A DNA stretch of 64,000 nucleotides from positions 8,494,001-8,558,000 of the forward strand of contig OY294070.1 of NCBI GenBank assembly GCA_958510875.1, in the 5' to 3' direction. The notes beneath the pieces are model-generated. The model was not told the DNA's origin and ran no database searches. It saw nothing but the letters and a program-made list of their open reading frames with translations. Positions 25,101-35,231 of the stretch are shown piece by piece; the first letter of the stretch is position 1; every line of letters starts with the position of its first letter. This DNA comes from Endomychus coccineus (taxonomy: Eukaryota > Arthropoda > Insecta > Coleoptera > Endomychidae). The position numbers and the translations under genes are program-made.

Positions 25101-28100
25101 GGAAACAATTGATACTAAGAATGCTTCATTGACTGGACTATACCTGGTTTGAATATGATTCGGTACCTTTGTTATGATTGTGTCCATTCCATTTGATGAG
25201 AATGCGTTGCTTGAGTAGTGCATCACCGATCGAAAGTCGTATTCTACGCCGAAAACGTCTGCCTCGCTCTTCCAGAGTTTCCTAAATTGTCTTTCATCTT
25301 CTGTGGATCGAAACGGGAGCAAAAATAAGTTTTATCGCTAGATAAAAAAGATGAACTGAATTTAATTGCTATCGGTATACATTACAGAGGCTCTGGGAGC
25401 TCTCAAATCACCTAGAGTCACATTAAGGCTTGTCAAAGAAGGCAGAGATATACTAGTTGAGCTAGGTAGGAGAAATAAAGTTCCACTCATCTGGGTCCCT
25501 GGACCCAGTGGAAATTACGTCATAGCCATAGCAGAATGTGGTATAATGTTGTTATTCGTAATCATAAATGTAATTCACAAAATGTTGTAGTGTTCAACAA
25601 ATGTTCGAAGAAAATACGGTAAATGCATCTTAAGATTTATTTGCCTGACATTGACCCAGGTATTACAGTGAGTCAAAATGTTGATGGCACACAACTTGAA
25701 GTCTTATCGGCCTTGGAGCCACAAACCCCCTCACCTGCTTTTCTTCAATATATTAAAAATATAACAGATCGAAGTACCCAAGTAGCTATTTCAGCCCAAC
25801 AACTAAAAAAAAGGATTTTCATGAGAAAATGACTCTACTTCCGGTCCGCCATTCTGAATTTACCTAATTAGACCTTAGACTCGTAGTCAGCGATCTTGAA
25901 AACCCCAAGTACATATGTTCAAGGCAAAATGTCCACTAGTTTTTTCCAAAAAAGTAACAGCTCGACTTTTGGTCCGCCATGTTGAACTTCTTAAATCGGA
26001 CCTCGAATCGATTACAGATTTTGAAGATTTTTTTTAGTCAATTTCGGGGGCTTTAGCCACCACTAACTTCGTCATTGTTACCGTTCGCAAACGGGTTCAA
26101 GAAACACGATGCAAAAAGAATTTTTCAAATCCCGGCTTATTTACTGTAATTTATGAACGTGAAGTTTTTTCACACAATAAATACTGAACAATCAGTTTCA
26201 TTTCGCCTTGAAGATGTCACTTGTTATGGTTGGCGAACGTCGGCATCAAACCATGCTATTGTCACGCGGAAATAATCCGGAAGCTAAGAAATTTTAGGTA
26301 TTTATATTTTTAATTTACTATCCTGCTAGCGACTTGGAAATTACCTGTCAATAAATGAATTGTGCGCATGCATCCCAAGATCCTCAAGGTCTCAAAGACC
26401 ATGAGCAGCATTGAATTTGTCTTAACTTTAGTTCTCTTTTCTAATAAGATTCTTGACCCAGTATGAATTATATATAAAAATTCTCGGGAAATAGGTCACA
26501 TTAATACTTTAATTTAAATATTCGTCTTTACGTACGTTTCGGTCTCACGACCATCATCAGAAGACTCACTATGTTTAAAAAGGGGGTTTATTAAAACTAA
26601 TTATAGCACAAGCGTCCAAATCGCACAATTTAACTTCAATCAAAAGAGCCCACGCCGTCGAAACGAACAGAACTACGAATAATCGAAATTGTATCGTCTG
26701 TATTAAAGTATAACAATTTTTTTTTTTTAGTAAGAATCCGCTATTCAGTAATATTATTAAAATATATGAGTGCATATTGATTGGTATTCTCACAACAACT
26801 GAGAAGAACGAAGTTATTTGTAAAGTATCTACTTTCGAAACCAGATGTGTAGGATTTATGACTAGCTACTTAAGAAAGGTTTCAGACCTGTACTGGAAAA
26901 TTACTATTACGAATTCTTCCTAAAAACATTTTCAACAATTATAAAGACGTATGTAAGAATTTGCAAGAGATTATTTAATCAAATTAGTATAAATATGACT
27001 TAGATTTTGTGTGTCTACCCTATGATTTACAGATTTGGGGTCCCGTTTTATGTGAATCATCTCCAGGATAGATCTTTTATAACAATTGGTTTCCTTAGTT
27101 AAGATATTAACATTTTTGTAATCAAATTGATGGTTATAATCAAAGCACCCACCGCCCTTGCTAAGCATTGCTTTGATTATAACCATCAATTTGATTACAA
27201 AAATGTTAATATCTTAACTAAGGAAACCAATTATTATAAAAGATAAAGACGAATATTTAAAACAAAGTGTTAATGTGACCTATTTCTCGAGAATTTTTAT
27301 ATATAGTTCTCTTTTCTTTGGATTTATAGCGTCGGCAGGTTTGAGGCTTTACCGCTCAACATCTGCCTAGACTAGCAAATCTTGTCTCTTCCAGAGTGAC
27401 AAACCATCTCTCTACGAACAGTATTGTTAATATATTAGGTCGAATCCATCTACCATTGGAAAGCTAAAGCTAAAATATATTTCGGGGGAGTTCGTCTCCC
27501 TGGAATATTCTAATTGTACCAAATAATGTTTTCAGTTTTAGCCCCTGCAATACAGGCAACTCATTATTCAAGCCCAGCAATTTAGTGTTTCACCGATTTC
27601 CACAGGGGGTACCAATCTTATGTATATTAATCTATGGTTCTAGTAACGTTTTACCTTCTAGCATATTTTGGAACATGACAGTCACAAAAGAATCTCTGTC
27701 CCATCGATTTTGTTCATGATGAAAACCCACGGTGTGCATCATCTCGTGTAACAATGTTCCAATCTTGTAAAAACATTCGGGTGCTAGGTAAATTTGTTGT
27801 GGGCCTTCGTGTCTACCAATTGAAGACGAGCAACGGGAATCCCCGGCTTTAGTTATTGATACATAGCTACTGTCAGATCCACGAAGATTTCTAAATCTGA
27901 ATAATGAAGAAAAATCAAATTTAGCTGAGCAACTTTTGTCAGTAAGGCTAGTATCAAATACCGGGATATCACAAATTATCTTGGTCAAGGGTGGTTGTGT
28001 AATCTAAAACGTGTGTCTTACTTTACGTTTGAAACAATTATGTCATAATTAATTTGAAGTTTCTAAACGCGAAATTTCGCACGGGGTTTTCACGTAGCCT

Positions 28101-30505
28101 ATCGAAATTAGAAGGTTCGAATTCTCTAAAAACATAATTGCATGAACGCCAGACGTCCTATGTAATTAGCTACGAACGAAATCATTTTTACATATGCCTC
28201 GAGGAGCTCGCTGCGTGTAAGTTAGAGTTTATACATTTTACCTCGGTCTTGTTGATTTGGGGCCGTTTCTTGCCCCGTGCGACCGGTGCCGGTTGTAATA
28301 AATTGTTTTTGGCTATGGGCCGCTAGCTTTTACCCGCTGCGTGTATATTTTAGTCGCGAGAAAATTCCTTTTGGTACGTCGCACGTTAGACGCGCGTAGC
28401 TGAGATCTGAGAATAGCTCAAACTGTTTTAATTAAATTTTCCTATTTAATGGACATTTATCGAAAAAAGAAGGGCCGTCGGGCACGGTCCGATACTAAAT
28501 CTAACTACATGGAGCGAAAACGGCACGCGAAAAGTCGTCGTAAAGCCGTATTAGGTACAACCAATTTGCACTTTTCTAACTCGCGTGCTACGGGCTTCTC
28601 ACGGAACGTCATTCGATTTACGGAAAATTAACTATTTCAAAACAGTTTTTGACGCGGATTGTGGCTATCACGACCTCTGAAAAGGTTCAAAGTTCACATA
28701 ATTATTTCATAATTTGTAGTTCATTATTGTTTTACAACTGTAGTAAATATGTATGCAATTTGAAGGTTATTGATGATGTCAGTGTGACAGTGACATAATT
28801 ATTTCAAACGTAAAGTAAGACACACGTTTTAGATTCCACAACCACCCTTGACCAAGATAATTTTTGATATCCCGGTATAAGCTGACAATCACATCTTGAT
28901 GTTTTCTATTTGAAAGTTTTGAAAATGCAATTCTTACAAGGCCTTTGACAGGGTTGATCATAAAATCCTTCTTGCAAAACTGGAGAAATACAGAGTCAGA
29001 GGTAAAGATTGACGGAAAGCTTTAATATGCTCTGAAATGCAATCAAATTCATATCTCGGGGGTTTTTGGGGCCGCCGAAGACGATTCTGGTGCCATATTC
29101 GAACAACGACGCATCTGGGCGTCAGAGCATCCTGGTACTATTGTCGTCCTTTCAGAGCATATTGAGAAAACTACCAGGAGAGACGTAGATAATCAAAATA
29201 TCCTGTCCACTAGGTGATTATAGAGGGTCATGGTCATGACCCGTATGCTCAAGGGAACCTCCCTAACAGGTTTCATTCCTTTGCAGAAGGTATTTCTGCG
29301 AATTCTTCGGAGACGACGATAGTACCAGGATGCGTCGTAGTTCATATCTGTCACCGGAATCGTGTCCAGCGGCCCCAAAAATCCCCGAGATACGATTTTG
29401 ATTGCATTTCAGAGCATATTAAAAAACAATCCATGGAGATGACCTAGGTCATCAGGGTATCTTGACCACCAGGTTACTATTGAGTGTCCTGGAGATGACC
29501 GGCAACCTCAACAGAACCTCCCCAATAAGTTTCACTCCATTGCAAAATATATTTTCACGAATTCCTTGAAGACGACGATAGTATCAGGATGTCCTGAGCC
29601 CCAGGTGCGTCCTAGTTCAAATTTGGCACCGGAATCGTGATCAGCGACCCCAAAAGCCCCCGAGTGAGAAATTTTGCCTATATTTGGACATTTTTTCTTA
29701 CTTTAACTATTTTTTTTATTATAGCTCCTGAAAATGAGTTCAAAAAGATGCATTTTCCTCTGTAGAAATGCTAAAATGCACATTAGAAAAAAATGGTAAA
29801 TAACCTGAATCGATTAAAATAAAAATTATCAAAATCGGTCCATCCGATTTTTTTTTTACTTTGGTCTTTTTTCTGCTTTATTTCCTCGACTACGTGCTTG
29901 GGCGTGCAGCCATTTTGCCATTCCTCCCTTGACGGAATGACGACCCTGAAATGCTGCTCCACCAATAACATTGCTTTGATTCTGTCCTGCAGTTCTGATC
30001 GTAGCCTTTTAGGCTGCCCCATAAATAGCCGGGATTACTACTGATAGAACTAGAACTATTTTGACGGAAGACATATTAGTTACCTGGGTCTTTTGATATA
30101 AATCGAGAAAATTCGGTCGAAAGGCTTTCATTACCTTATGCAAGTATTGGTATGAAAATATTGGATGGCTGCTCTTATCATTTTCGATTCCGTAGCATTG
30201 AATGTTCCCACTATTTCGTAGGGCACTATTGCTAGAAACCATTTTGCACCTGGCCGAGGTACACCATTACGACGATATACATCAATATCTCCTTCCAGAA
30301 GATGACCATGCTCCTCGGGGTTCACTGATACTGATTTATTCGAAGACGGTGTTCTTTTGATGGACTTTCGAGACATTCCAGAACTTATTATTGGTATAGG
30401 CTGTGCCGAACTCTGCACTATTTGTGTCTGGGCTACATAATTTATGGGATTTGCAATTGCTTTTGACACGAACAACATTAAAATAATTGACGAGATCGTC
30501 CACAT
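22200..30505 (-). CDS. Astacin-family zinc metalloprotease, gene 1
   Basis: Astacins are secreted zinc endopeptidases. Exons: A 30135-30505, B 27655-27896, C 25167-25300, D 22200-22406; phases match and the spliced frame is open (317 aa). A encodes a signal peptide (MWTISSIILMLFVSKAIA) and a propeptide with LLEGD, the FxGD aspartate-switch site. B has the zinc site HEMMHTVGFHHEQNRWDRD. C has the Met-turn SVMHY. D has IGQRDGLS, then MYHC. The four catalytic-domain cysteines (TC, RC, EC, HC) are present. After the last cysteine comes a ~38-residue tail ending in a hydrophobic stretch (LLTLIVGWSLAIYMVNYIFI), suggesting a GPI or membrane anchor. The start chosen is the Met before the hydrophobic core, conserved in genes 2-3. 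Introns hold several mobile elements. This is the most divergent copy. Confidence 0.85.
22407..22943. other. Astacin gene 1, intron C-D proximal part
   Basis: A stretch at 22520-22720 includes gtcgatcagtatgctg..., related to sequence near 33970. Sequence at 22880-22940 (tttttgactgtgtgtatttg) corresponds to sequence just downstream of exon C in genes 2-4, so it is ancestral intron interrupted by the element at 22944-25138. No gene is seen. Confidence 0.5.
22944..25138. mobile_element. Long-inverted-repeat DNA element with nested insert
   Basis: The ends are inverted copies, GTCCAGTCAATGAAGC... and ...GCTTCATTGACTGGAC, flanked by TA on both sides (22942-22943, 25139-25140). Similarity between the arms continues inward: for example gaagggtccaggatagtaggt near 23030 against the inverse near 25055, and the segment at 23480-23680 against the inverse at 24780-24985. 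The arms are thus several hundred bp long and diverged. Repeat X copy 2 (23684-24550) lies between them. The insertion is only 28 bp from the donor of astacin gene 1 exon C. No transposase is seen; probably a non-autonomous foldback-type element. Confidence 0.75.
23684..24550. mobile_element. Mosaic repeat family X, copy 2 (ends inverted)
   Basis: The left end aagctattgcatatagcttt is the inverse of the right end of copy 1, and the right end is the inverse of copy 1's left end (...agtccccgagtgccacacgt). Yet the interior at 23850-24040 is in the same orientation as copy 1. The left-end sequence is repeated at about 24067-24150. It is nested in the long-inverted-repeat element at 22944-25138. 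Flanking ctttttat/cttttttat may be the target duplication. Confidence 0.6.
25366..25520 (+). mobile_element. LINE RNase H domain fragment
   Basis: The plus frame reads ALGALKSPRVTLRLVKEGRD, then LGRRNKVPLIWVPGPSGN. This is the end of a LINE RNase H domain, where WVPGHxGxxGN is expected; the His is replaced by Pro. It lies in intron B-C of astacin gene 1, in antisense orientation to the host gene. Confidence 0.65.
25521..26429. other. Astacin gene 1 intron B-C, unassigned
   Basis: The open frame at 25623-25832 (+, LPDIDPGITVSQNVDGTQLE...) is not recognised and may be transposon-derived. 25860-26060 holds two diverged copies of a repeat containing cggtccgccat..ttgaa. Sequence at 26200-26260 (gttggcgaacgtcggcatcaa) resembles Penelope-like terminal sequence. 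Confidence 0.4.
26430..27317. mobile_element. Penelope-like element with inverted terminal copies
   Basis: Inverted arms of ~60 bp (26470-26530, tatataaaaattctcgggaa...; 27244-27305) bound the insert. Minus-strand coding inside includes HQFDYKNVNILTKETNCYKR, the post-GIY-YIG segment that is complete at 63649-63963. A second inverted pair (27061-27145 against 27168-27246) makes a head-to-head duplication of the same coding piece. The flanks both carry agttctcttttct (26430-26442 and 27305-27317), a probable 13-bp target duplication. Inverted terminal copies are a known habit of Penelope-like elements. Confidence 0.75.
27318..27654. other. Astacin gene 1 intron, unassigned
   Basis: Nothing recognisable between the Penelope-like insert and exon B of gene 1. 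Confidence 0.4.
27961..28875. mobile_element. 915-bp DNA element with 85-bp terminal inverted repeats
   Basis: The ends CCGGGATATCACAAATTATC... and ...GATATCCCGG are inverted copies over ~85 bp (27961-28045 and 28791-28875). Outside them the sequence reads ...caaata and tataagctgacaatcac, and the paralogous intron of gene 3 reads ...aaaatatataagctaacaatcac without an insert, so an empty site exists and the target duplication is TA/ATA. The interior (28050-28700) belongs to the X repeat interior. A plus-strand ORF 28449-28631 encodes a very basic 60-residue peptide (MDIYRKKKGRRARSD...). Confidence 0.8.
28449..28631 (+). CDS. Small basic ORF inside repeat interior
   Basis: A 60-codon frame within the 915-bp inverted-repeat element. 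It is rich in Lys/Arg (RKKKGRR, MERKRHAKSRRK), with no known domain that I can name. The corresponding region of X copy 1 (16075-16250) keeps MERK...HAK-like words but is broken, so this ORF is not clearly under selection. It may be a remnant of a retroelement leader or gag, or chance. Confidence 0.2.
   Translation: MDIYRKKKGRRARSDTKSNYMERKRHAKSRRKAVLGTTNLHFSNSRATGFSRNVIRFTEN
29024..29420. mobile_element. Foldback/MITE element, ~400 bp
   Basis: The left end aatatgctctgaaatgcaat and the right end attgcatttcagagcatatt are exact inverse copies. Similarity continues inward (ggtttttggggccgc against gcggccccaaaaatccc; gcatcctggtactattgtcg against cgacgatagtaccaggatgc), giving arms of ~130 bp. A diverged second copy of its right part follows at 29428-29690, in tandem. 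Confidence 0.8.
29428..30134. other. Diverged repeat copy and spacer in astacin gene 1 intron A-B
   Basis: 29428-29690 repeats the sequence of 29190-29410 (cctccc..taa.gtttca, gacgacgatagta.caggatg, gtgatcagcgaccccaaaa). The rest, to the exon A donor at 30134, has no recognised content. A short minus frame at 29783-30022 (with KQKKDQSKKKIGW) has no family match that I know. Confidence 0.45.
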
Positions 30506-30891
30506 CCCAGGAACCTCAAATTCGGTATTTTCTACTTACTGACAATAATTATAGTCAAACTACAAAAGCCGACTTGACTAGGTTGCATTGGATTGTTCTA
30601 CTTTCACTGTATTTTTGAGCTGATATACCAAAACGCATAGTCCAGTAGTTCAGTTCGACTTTGAGTTGTGGAAACCTAAATTCCATCACCCACTCAAATT
30701 CCCCTACCAGATGACTATAATCGAGAGCATTATAAAACAACGTAATTGTGAAACATAATTGTTGACAAACACAGAAAGTAGGGATCACTCTGATAAACAT
30801 AATACAAAATATATATTTCCTTTTCTATGCATGCAGTGTCTGCCTCTATGAACCCAGTTTCGGGCCTTAAGCGTTTGATATAAGTTATGGA

Positions 30892-33093
30892 CATAGATAT
30901 TATATATACATACATGGATAGCGCATGGTATACGAACCGCTGTTCAGTAGATGACTCCAACACGTAAGAGAGACAGAAGACCTATTCCAGCAAGGTATTA
31001 GACATCGATGAAGATAATTCTGACCACGTGACAAGTGGCAAGAACGTGAATAATTTACATTGATTTAAATGGAGCACTTTACGAATTTCATGAATTATCA
31101 AGTTATAATCGTCTTTGATCGGTTTTTATGATTCAGCAACAATACATGATAGTATTATGTACAAAATTACATCAACGATGTAGAATTAATCATCGTCCAT
31201 TTTGAATTTAACATATTGCCATGAAGCATCTATATGGAACTAGTTTTGTATTTCTTCAATAGAAAATTTTAGTATGTAATGAACTGAAATTACTGTACTC
31301 ACATTAAATGACAAATTTTGTTATTAACAGCTTCAATTATTAAATAATACATATATTCAACTACATAATCATTACCATACATGACCTAATAAATAAAACA
31401 TCTTTCATAATGCCGTGGAGATTTAATTATAATGTGGAAAACAAGTAACGTATACACATTCTTCAAAATTAAGCAACCTATAACAGAAATATGTCTATAA
31501 ATATCAAAATCCTCAAATAATTAGACATAAATAATATTTGCTATTTCTTGGAGTATTTCGAAAAAAAAGTAGGTCATTTATTAAAATTATTGATCTAATT
31601 CGTTACTATATAACCCAAACCTGGATTTTTCCTAAGCCAGAGATTGATCTGATTGTGTCTCAAGATGCTAAATATAAATAAGAAGAACTGGAAATTACAT
31701 AAATGAACAGTTATTGTTATTCAGTGGTGATCTTCTGGTATTGTGGCTAGTCGCAGATGTCAAATTGCTAGCTTACCTTTTGTTATAATAATAAACATTA
31801 ACAAAATATTACGGTTTCTAAAGAAAATAAAAGTGATATAAACATAGCATTAACGTTATCGGTAACCTTAATTTTGAACTTAAATTTTACCAACAGAGGA
31901 ACATTATGAAATAATATCAGGTACTGTTACTGTTAAAAATACAAATTCTTCGAGAATAAAAGTAAACATTGTTCTGAATTATCCTGGCCGTCCTTCACAT
32001 GTTTTAATAAATTTTTAAGATGTTTAACTTTTGCATTCATTCGACGATTACTTGTAGTCAAGTAATTCATTACTTTTCTTTGCTTATCAATAGTATGCTT
32101 CGTAATTTGAAAAATTATGTACATGTTAGAAGATGAAGGTACAGGACTGAAAAGATTGTATCAAAATGTTATAAATCTACTTAGCATATAATATACCAAT
32201 GAGGTGCCCTCACAACAAATAATGTTTGCATAATCACTAGTAAAAACATGATAATAACATATACCCAGCTAAAAATTATGATAAATTCATATTGTTTACC
32301 GATTTTTAGTTTCTCTGGGTTTTAACTTACGTTTCAAAACATTCGCTGGAAAATTTTAAATACTAGGAGGAACTACATGGTATTTTACTGATTGCCTTCC
32401 CAATGAACCAATGAATACCTGAAATTATTTTCTGTAAAGTGTTCACTACAAAGAAGAGAACTCTTGTTGGGCACATAGTTTTTTCTCTTCATTGCTATTA
32501 CCCATTTTTATTTCATATTTTCATCTGAAGGAAAACTGAAATGAGAAGTAATTATTACACTATTAGTTTATATTTTCGATTGTGAATAGTCGATTAAAAT
32601 TGTAATTCTAACGTCTACGCTTTAATTACATTATTGTCAATTAAGTATCTACTACTACTATCCAGTATATACTAAACTTGTAAATATCAGTAAAAACTAG
32701 GTCCTCCTTTTTGATACCGATTTGTACATCCAAATCCCGAACACGATTTCACCATTGTTATATTTTAGATGTATTAAAAGTATCCAATAAAACTAATTAA
32801 TCACACATTTCACTATTATAACCTTATTGTCGCTAAGAGTTATTACACATTATCATTCGATAAAATCAAAGTAAAAAGCGAAACAACTAATCACAACTAA
32901 AAAACAAAGCACTAAAGAAGTTTTCTGTATTAAAATAATGCTATTTTCTTTTGAAAACAACATAATATGATAGATTACAGTAACATGTACTCTTATGGCT
33001 AGAACGATGTTTTGCCACTTGTCAGCTGTTTCATATGTTGGAGTCAATGAAAATCCCTCATGCGCTATCCATGTATGTATATATAATATTTAT
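30892..33093. mobile_element. Putative 2.2-kb inverted-repeat element
   Basis: 36 bp at 30892-30927 (tattatatatacatacatggatagcgcatg) are repeated inversely at 33059-33093. Further inward both arms carry gactccaac and gacaagtggcaa in the same order. The interior is AT-rich without a transposase. It sits upstream of astacin gene 1 exon A. Boundaries are approximate because outer flanks also show weak similarity. Confidence 0.5.
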
Positions 33094-34095
33094 GGTTATG
33101 GATATATAAATAGAGTAAACGTCCCCTGACGTGATTTGCATCATTTCTCTGAAGGACAACAAACTATTAATTCTCCCGTCCTCTCTGTCGCTCATCTTGG
33201 AGTTGCCGCATGGGCCTGCTCTTTAATGCATACAAGAATAGCTGGGGAGGCAGGAGCACGCGCAACCACCCTTCTCGTAGCTCTTATTCGTGAGAAGACA
33301 GAGGGCGGGGGAATTATTATCTTCTATCCTTCATAGGTAAAGCCACCAACTTAGGTAATCTTGAATCGCGGCTCATTTGAAAAATTATGCTCTTTCCATT
33401 AAATTTTGAATCAGTCCGTGTCGGGAGTATGTCTGGAATAAGAGTTGCAACAGGGGTTCAAGGTAATGGGTTTGCAATGACATAATATTTATATCGTTAG
33501 TCAGGGAAAAGATTGGCATTGGTGCCGTCCGGTAGAGCGTAATACCTTTGCACGTCCACATATGCAGCGACCTCTCTAGTATTTAATTAACAGCAATACT
33601 ATTAGCCACTTACCTTGCATCACATGGGTGAAAAACACAAAAATATACACAAACAACGAACAAGCGCAACTGTCAATGCTACTGACAACCACAGAACAAC
33701 TATAAATTGACACATGACAGCAGCTACTGCAACAGCTTAACGCGATTTCCGCCAGGCTGCAGCACTCACAAGCTAATATAATCCAGGATGACTACTATAC
33801 CTACCAGGACCACTTTGCCCGGCCCCAGTAGATATTTAAACTGGTTTTGTTCTTTACTTTTATTGTTTTAAAAATTATTGTTCAGAGTTATGAATTATAC
33901 GCCAATGTTGAATAGAAGAAGACTGAACTCACTTAAATATACTGAAGAAAAATAGAAGAATTAAATCAGTAGGTCGATCAGTAATCTGCGCATGCCCGTT
34001 GAGTTGAGACGGAGTGAGCAAGTGTGCCTTTAGCATAAGCCTGGACAACCGAAGAGCGTTCGCCGCAGTTTGTCTACTTGCGCGAACTCGCGTTT
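33094..34095. other. Spacer, with a possible 5' UTR exon on the minus strand
   Basis: The minus strand at ~33614-33790 is GC-richer than its surroundings and ends in a consensus donor (TGCAAG|GTAAGT at 33613). It could be an untranslated first exon, for example of astacin gene 1, whose coding exon is preceded by an acceptor-like TTATTGTCAG. Without transcripts this remains a guess. The open frame at 33136-33336 (+) is not recognised. Confidence 0.3.
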
Positions 34096-34097
34096 TT

Positions 34098-35115
34098 TTA
34101 TACTTTGAGTACACGAGAGGAAAAACCTATATAATCTTCTAAGAACATCGTGTGAGCAAGCGGTAGAATATTGGGAGATGAGCTCGTAAAGTACCAATCG
34201 AACGAATAGATCTCTTCTGGATATAATCCGAAAGCTTCAGCGTATGTTTGGAAGCCGCACTCAAGACATGTGAGCAGTACTCCACGACAGGTCGAATCTG
34301 TGAAAAGTTTTTGTGAAGCGGTTTTCGCAATGGACCTCACATGATCGTCCTATGGGAAGGCGCTGTCGGTGGTGATCCCAAGCGCATGGTTATGACTTCA
34401 TAGGAATGTACCTTACATCATCATATTAGGGATTGTGGGATCCGCTTTCGTGGAAAAGAAGCAAGCTTTAGCTTTGGTTGCAGTAAACTCTACTAGATTA
34501 TCAAATGTCTATTCCAAAATCTTTGTCAGATCTCCATTAATTGCATCAACCTGTCTCTGTCTCGCTCTTCTGGCTTCATTGAATGGTATAGGAGCTCTCG
34601 ATGAGAAAGCGGTATGATGAGTACCATCATCTCCAAAGCTGTGGACGGGACATGTAATTTTTATAGAGCAGAAACAAAGTTGGTGCCAAGACAGATCCCT
34701 GTGGAAAACCAGCGTTGATAGCCATTGTATCGGAGGATACTCTGTCAATCACCACATGAAGTAATCTATCTGAGGGGAACTCGATAGTAAGCGACAAAGT
34801 TGAGGCGGCAAACCAAATGACGGAGGATTCCCAAGAAGGTTTTGCTGCCAGACTTGATCAAATGCTTTGAAGGTATCGAATGGCATCGAGTATTTCGACG
34901 GACCGTTCTGCTCAATAATTCGAAAACGGCTTAAAGTAGGAATTTCTTTGTCGGTAAATTTCCAACATCATATCTAGCTTATGTCAAAATTTCAAGTGGA
35001 TTGCATTTACCACGTGGCCTCAACACGATAACGTATATTTGCCTAATAACCCTACTGAATAAAGAAACGACTTCGTTCGCTAAAGCTCACTCCGTCTTAA
35101 TAAAGGCTATTATTA
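34098..35115 (-). mobile_element. LINE family A copy downstream of astacin gene 2
   Basis: In minus-strand order: an RT segment (NFVAYYRV-like, 34750-34900), FGDDGTHHTAFSSRAPIP (the FADD catalytic box with Ala to Gly) and RQRQVDAINGDLTKILE (34509-34700), then SIAKTASQKLFT and QIRPVVEYCSHVLSAASKHT (34139-34340). It is broken by frameshifts and deletions. The same element, with the same junction to the 3' flank of the protease gene (ctcactccgtcttaataaagg), lies downstream of gene 4. Confidence 0.8.
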
Positions 35116-35152
35116 AATGTATTTCCATTTCAATTTTATGTTATGATATCTT

Positions 35153-35158
35153 TTTATT
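35153..35158 (-). terminator. Polyadenylation signal of astacin gene 2
   Basis: AATAAA on the minus strand, ~75 bp after the stop. Genes 3 (43730-43735) and 4 (58240-58245) keep it in the same context (gatatcttt(tt)attc on the plus strand). Confidence 0.6.
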
Positions 35159-35231
35159 CTCAAGCTTATTATTATTAAAATAAAACAATATTTTGGTTAC
35201 ATCTCTTGTTTCTAATAGCAATGGGTGTGTG

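Noticed and set aside
25020..25166. Continuation of the frame past exon C of astacin gene 1
   Set aside because: The AAG|GTACC donor at 25166 is conserved in all four genes and joins in phase 0 to exon D; the extra residues run into the inserted transposon.
33136..33336. 66-aa plus-strand frame
   Set aside because: No domain, no splice or start context, and no copy elsewhere in the window to suggest a transposon gene.
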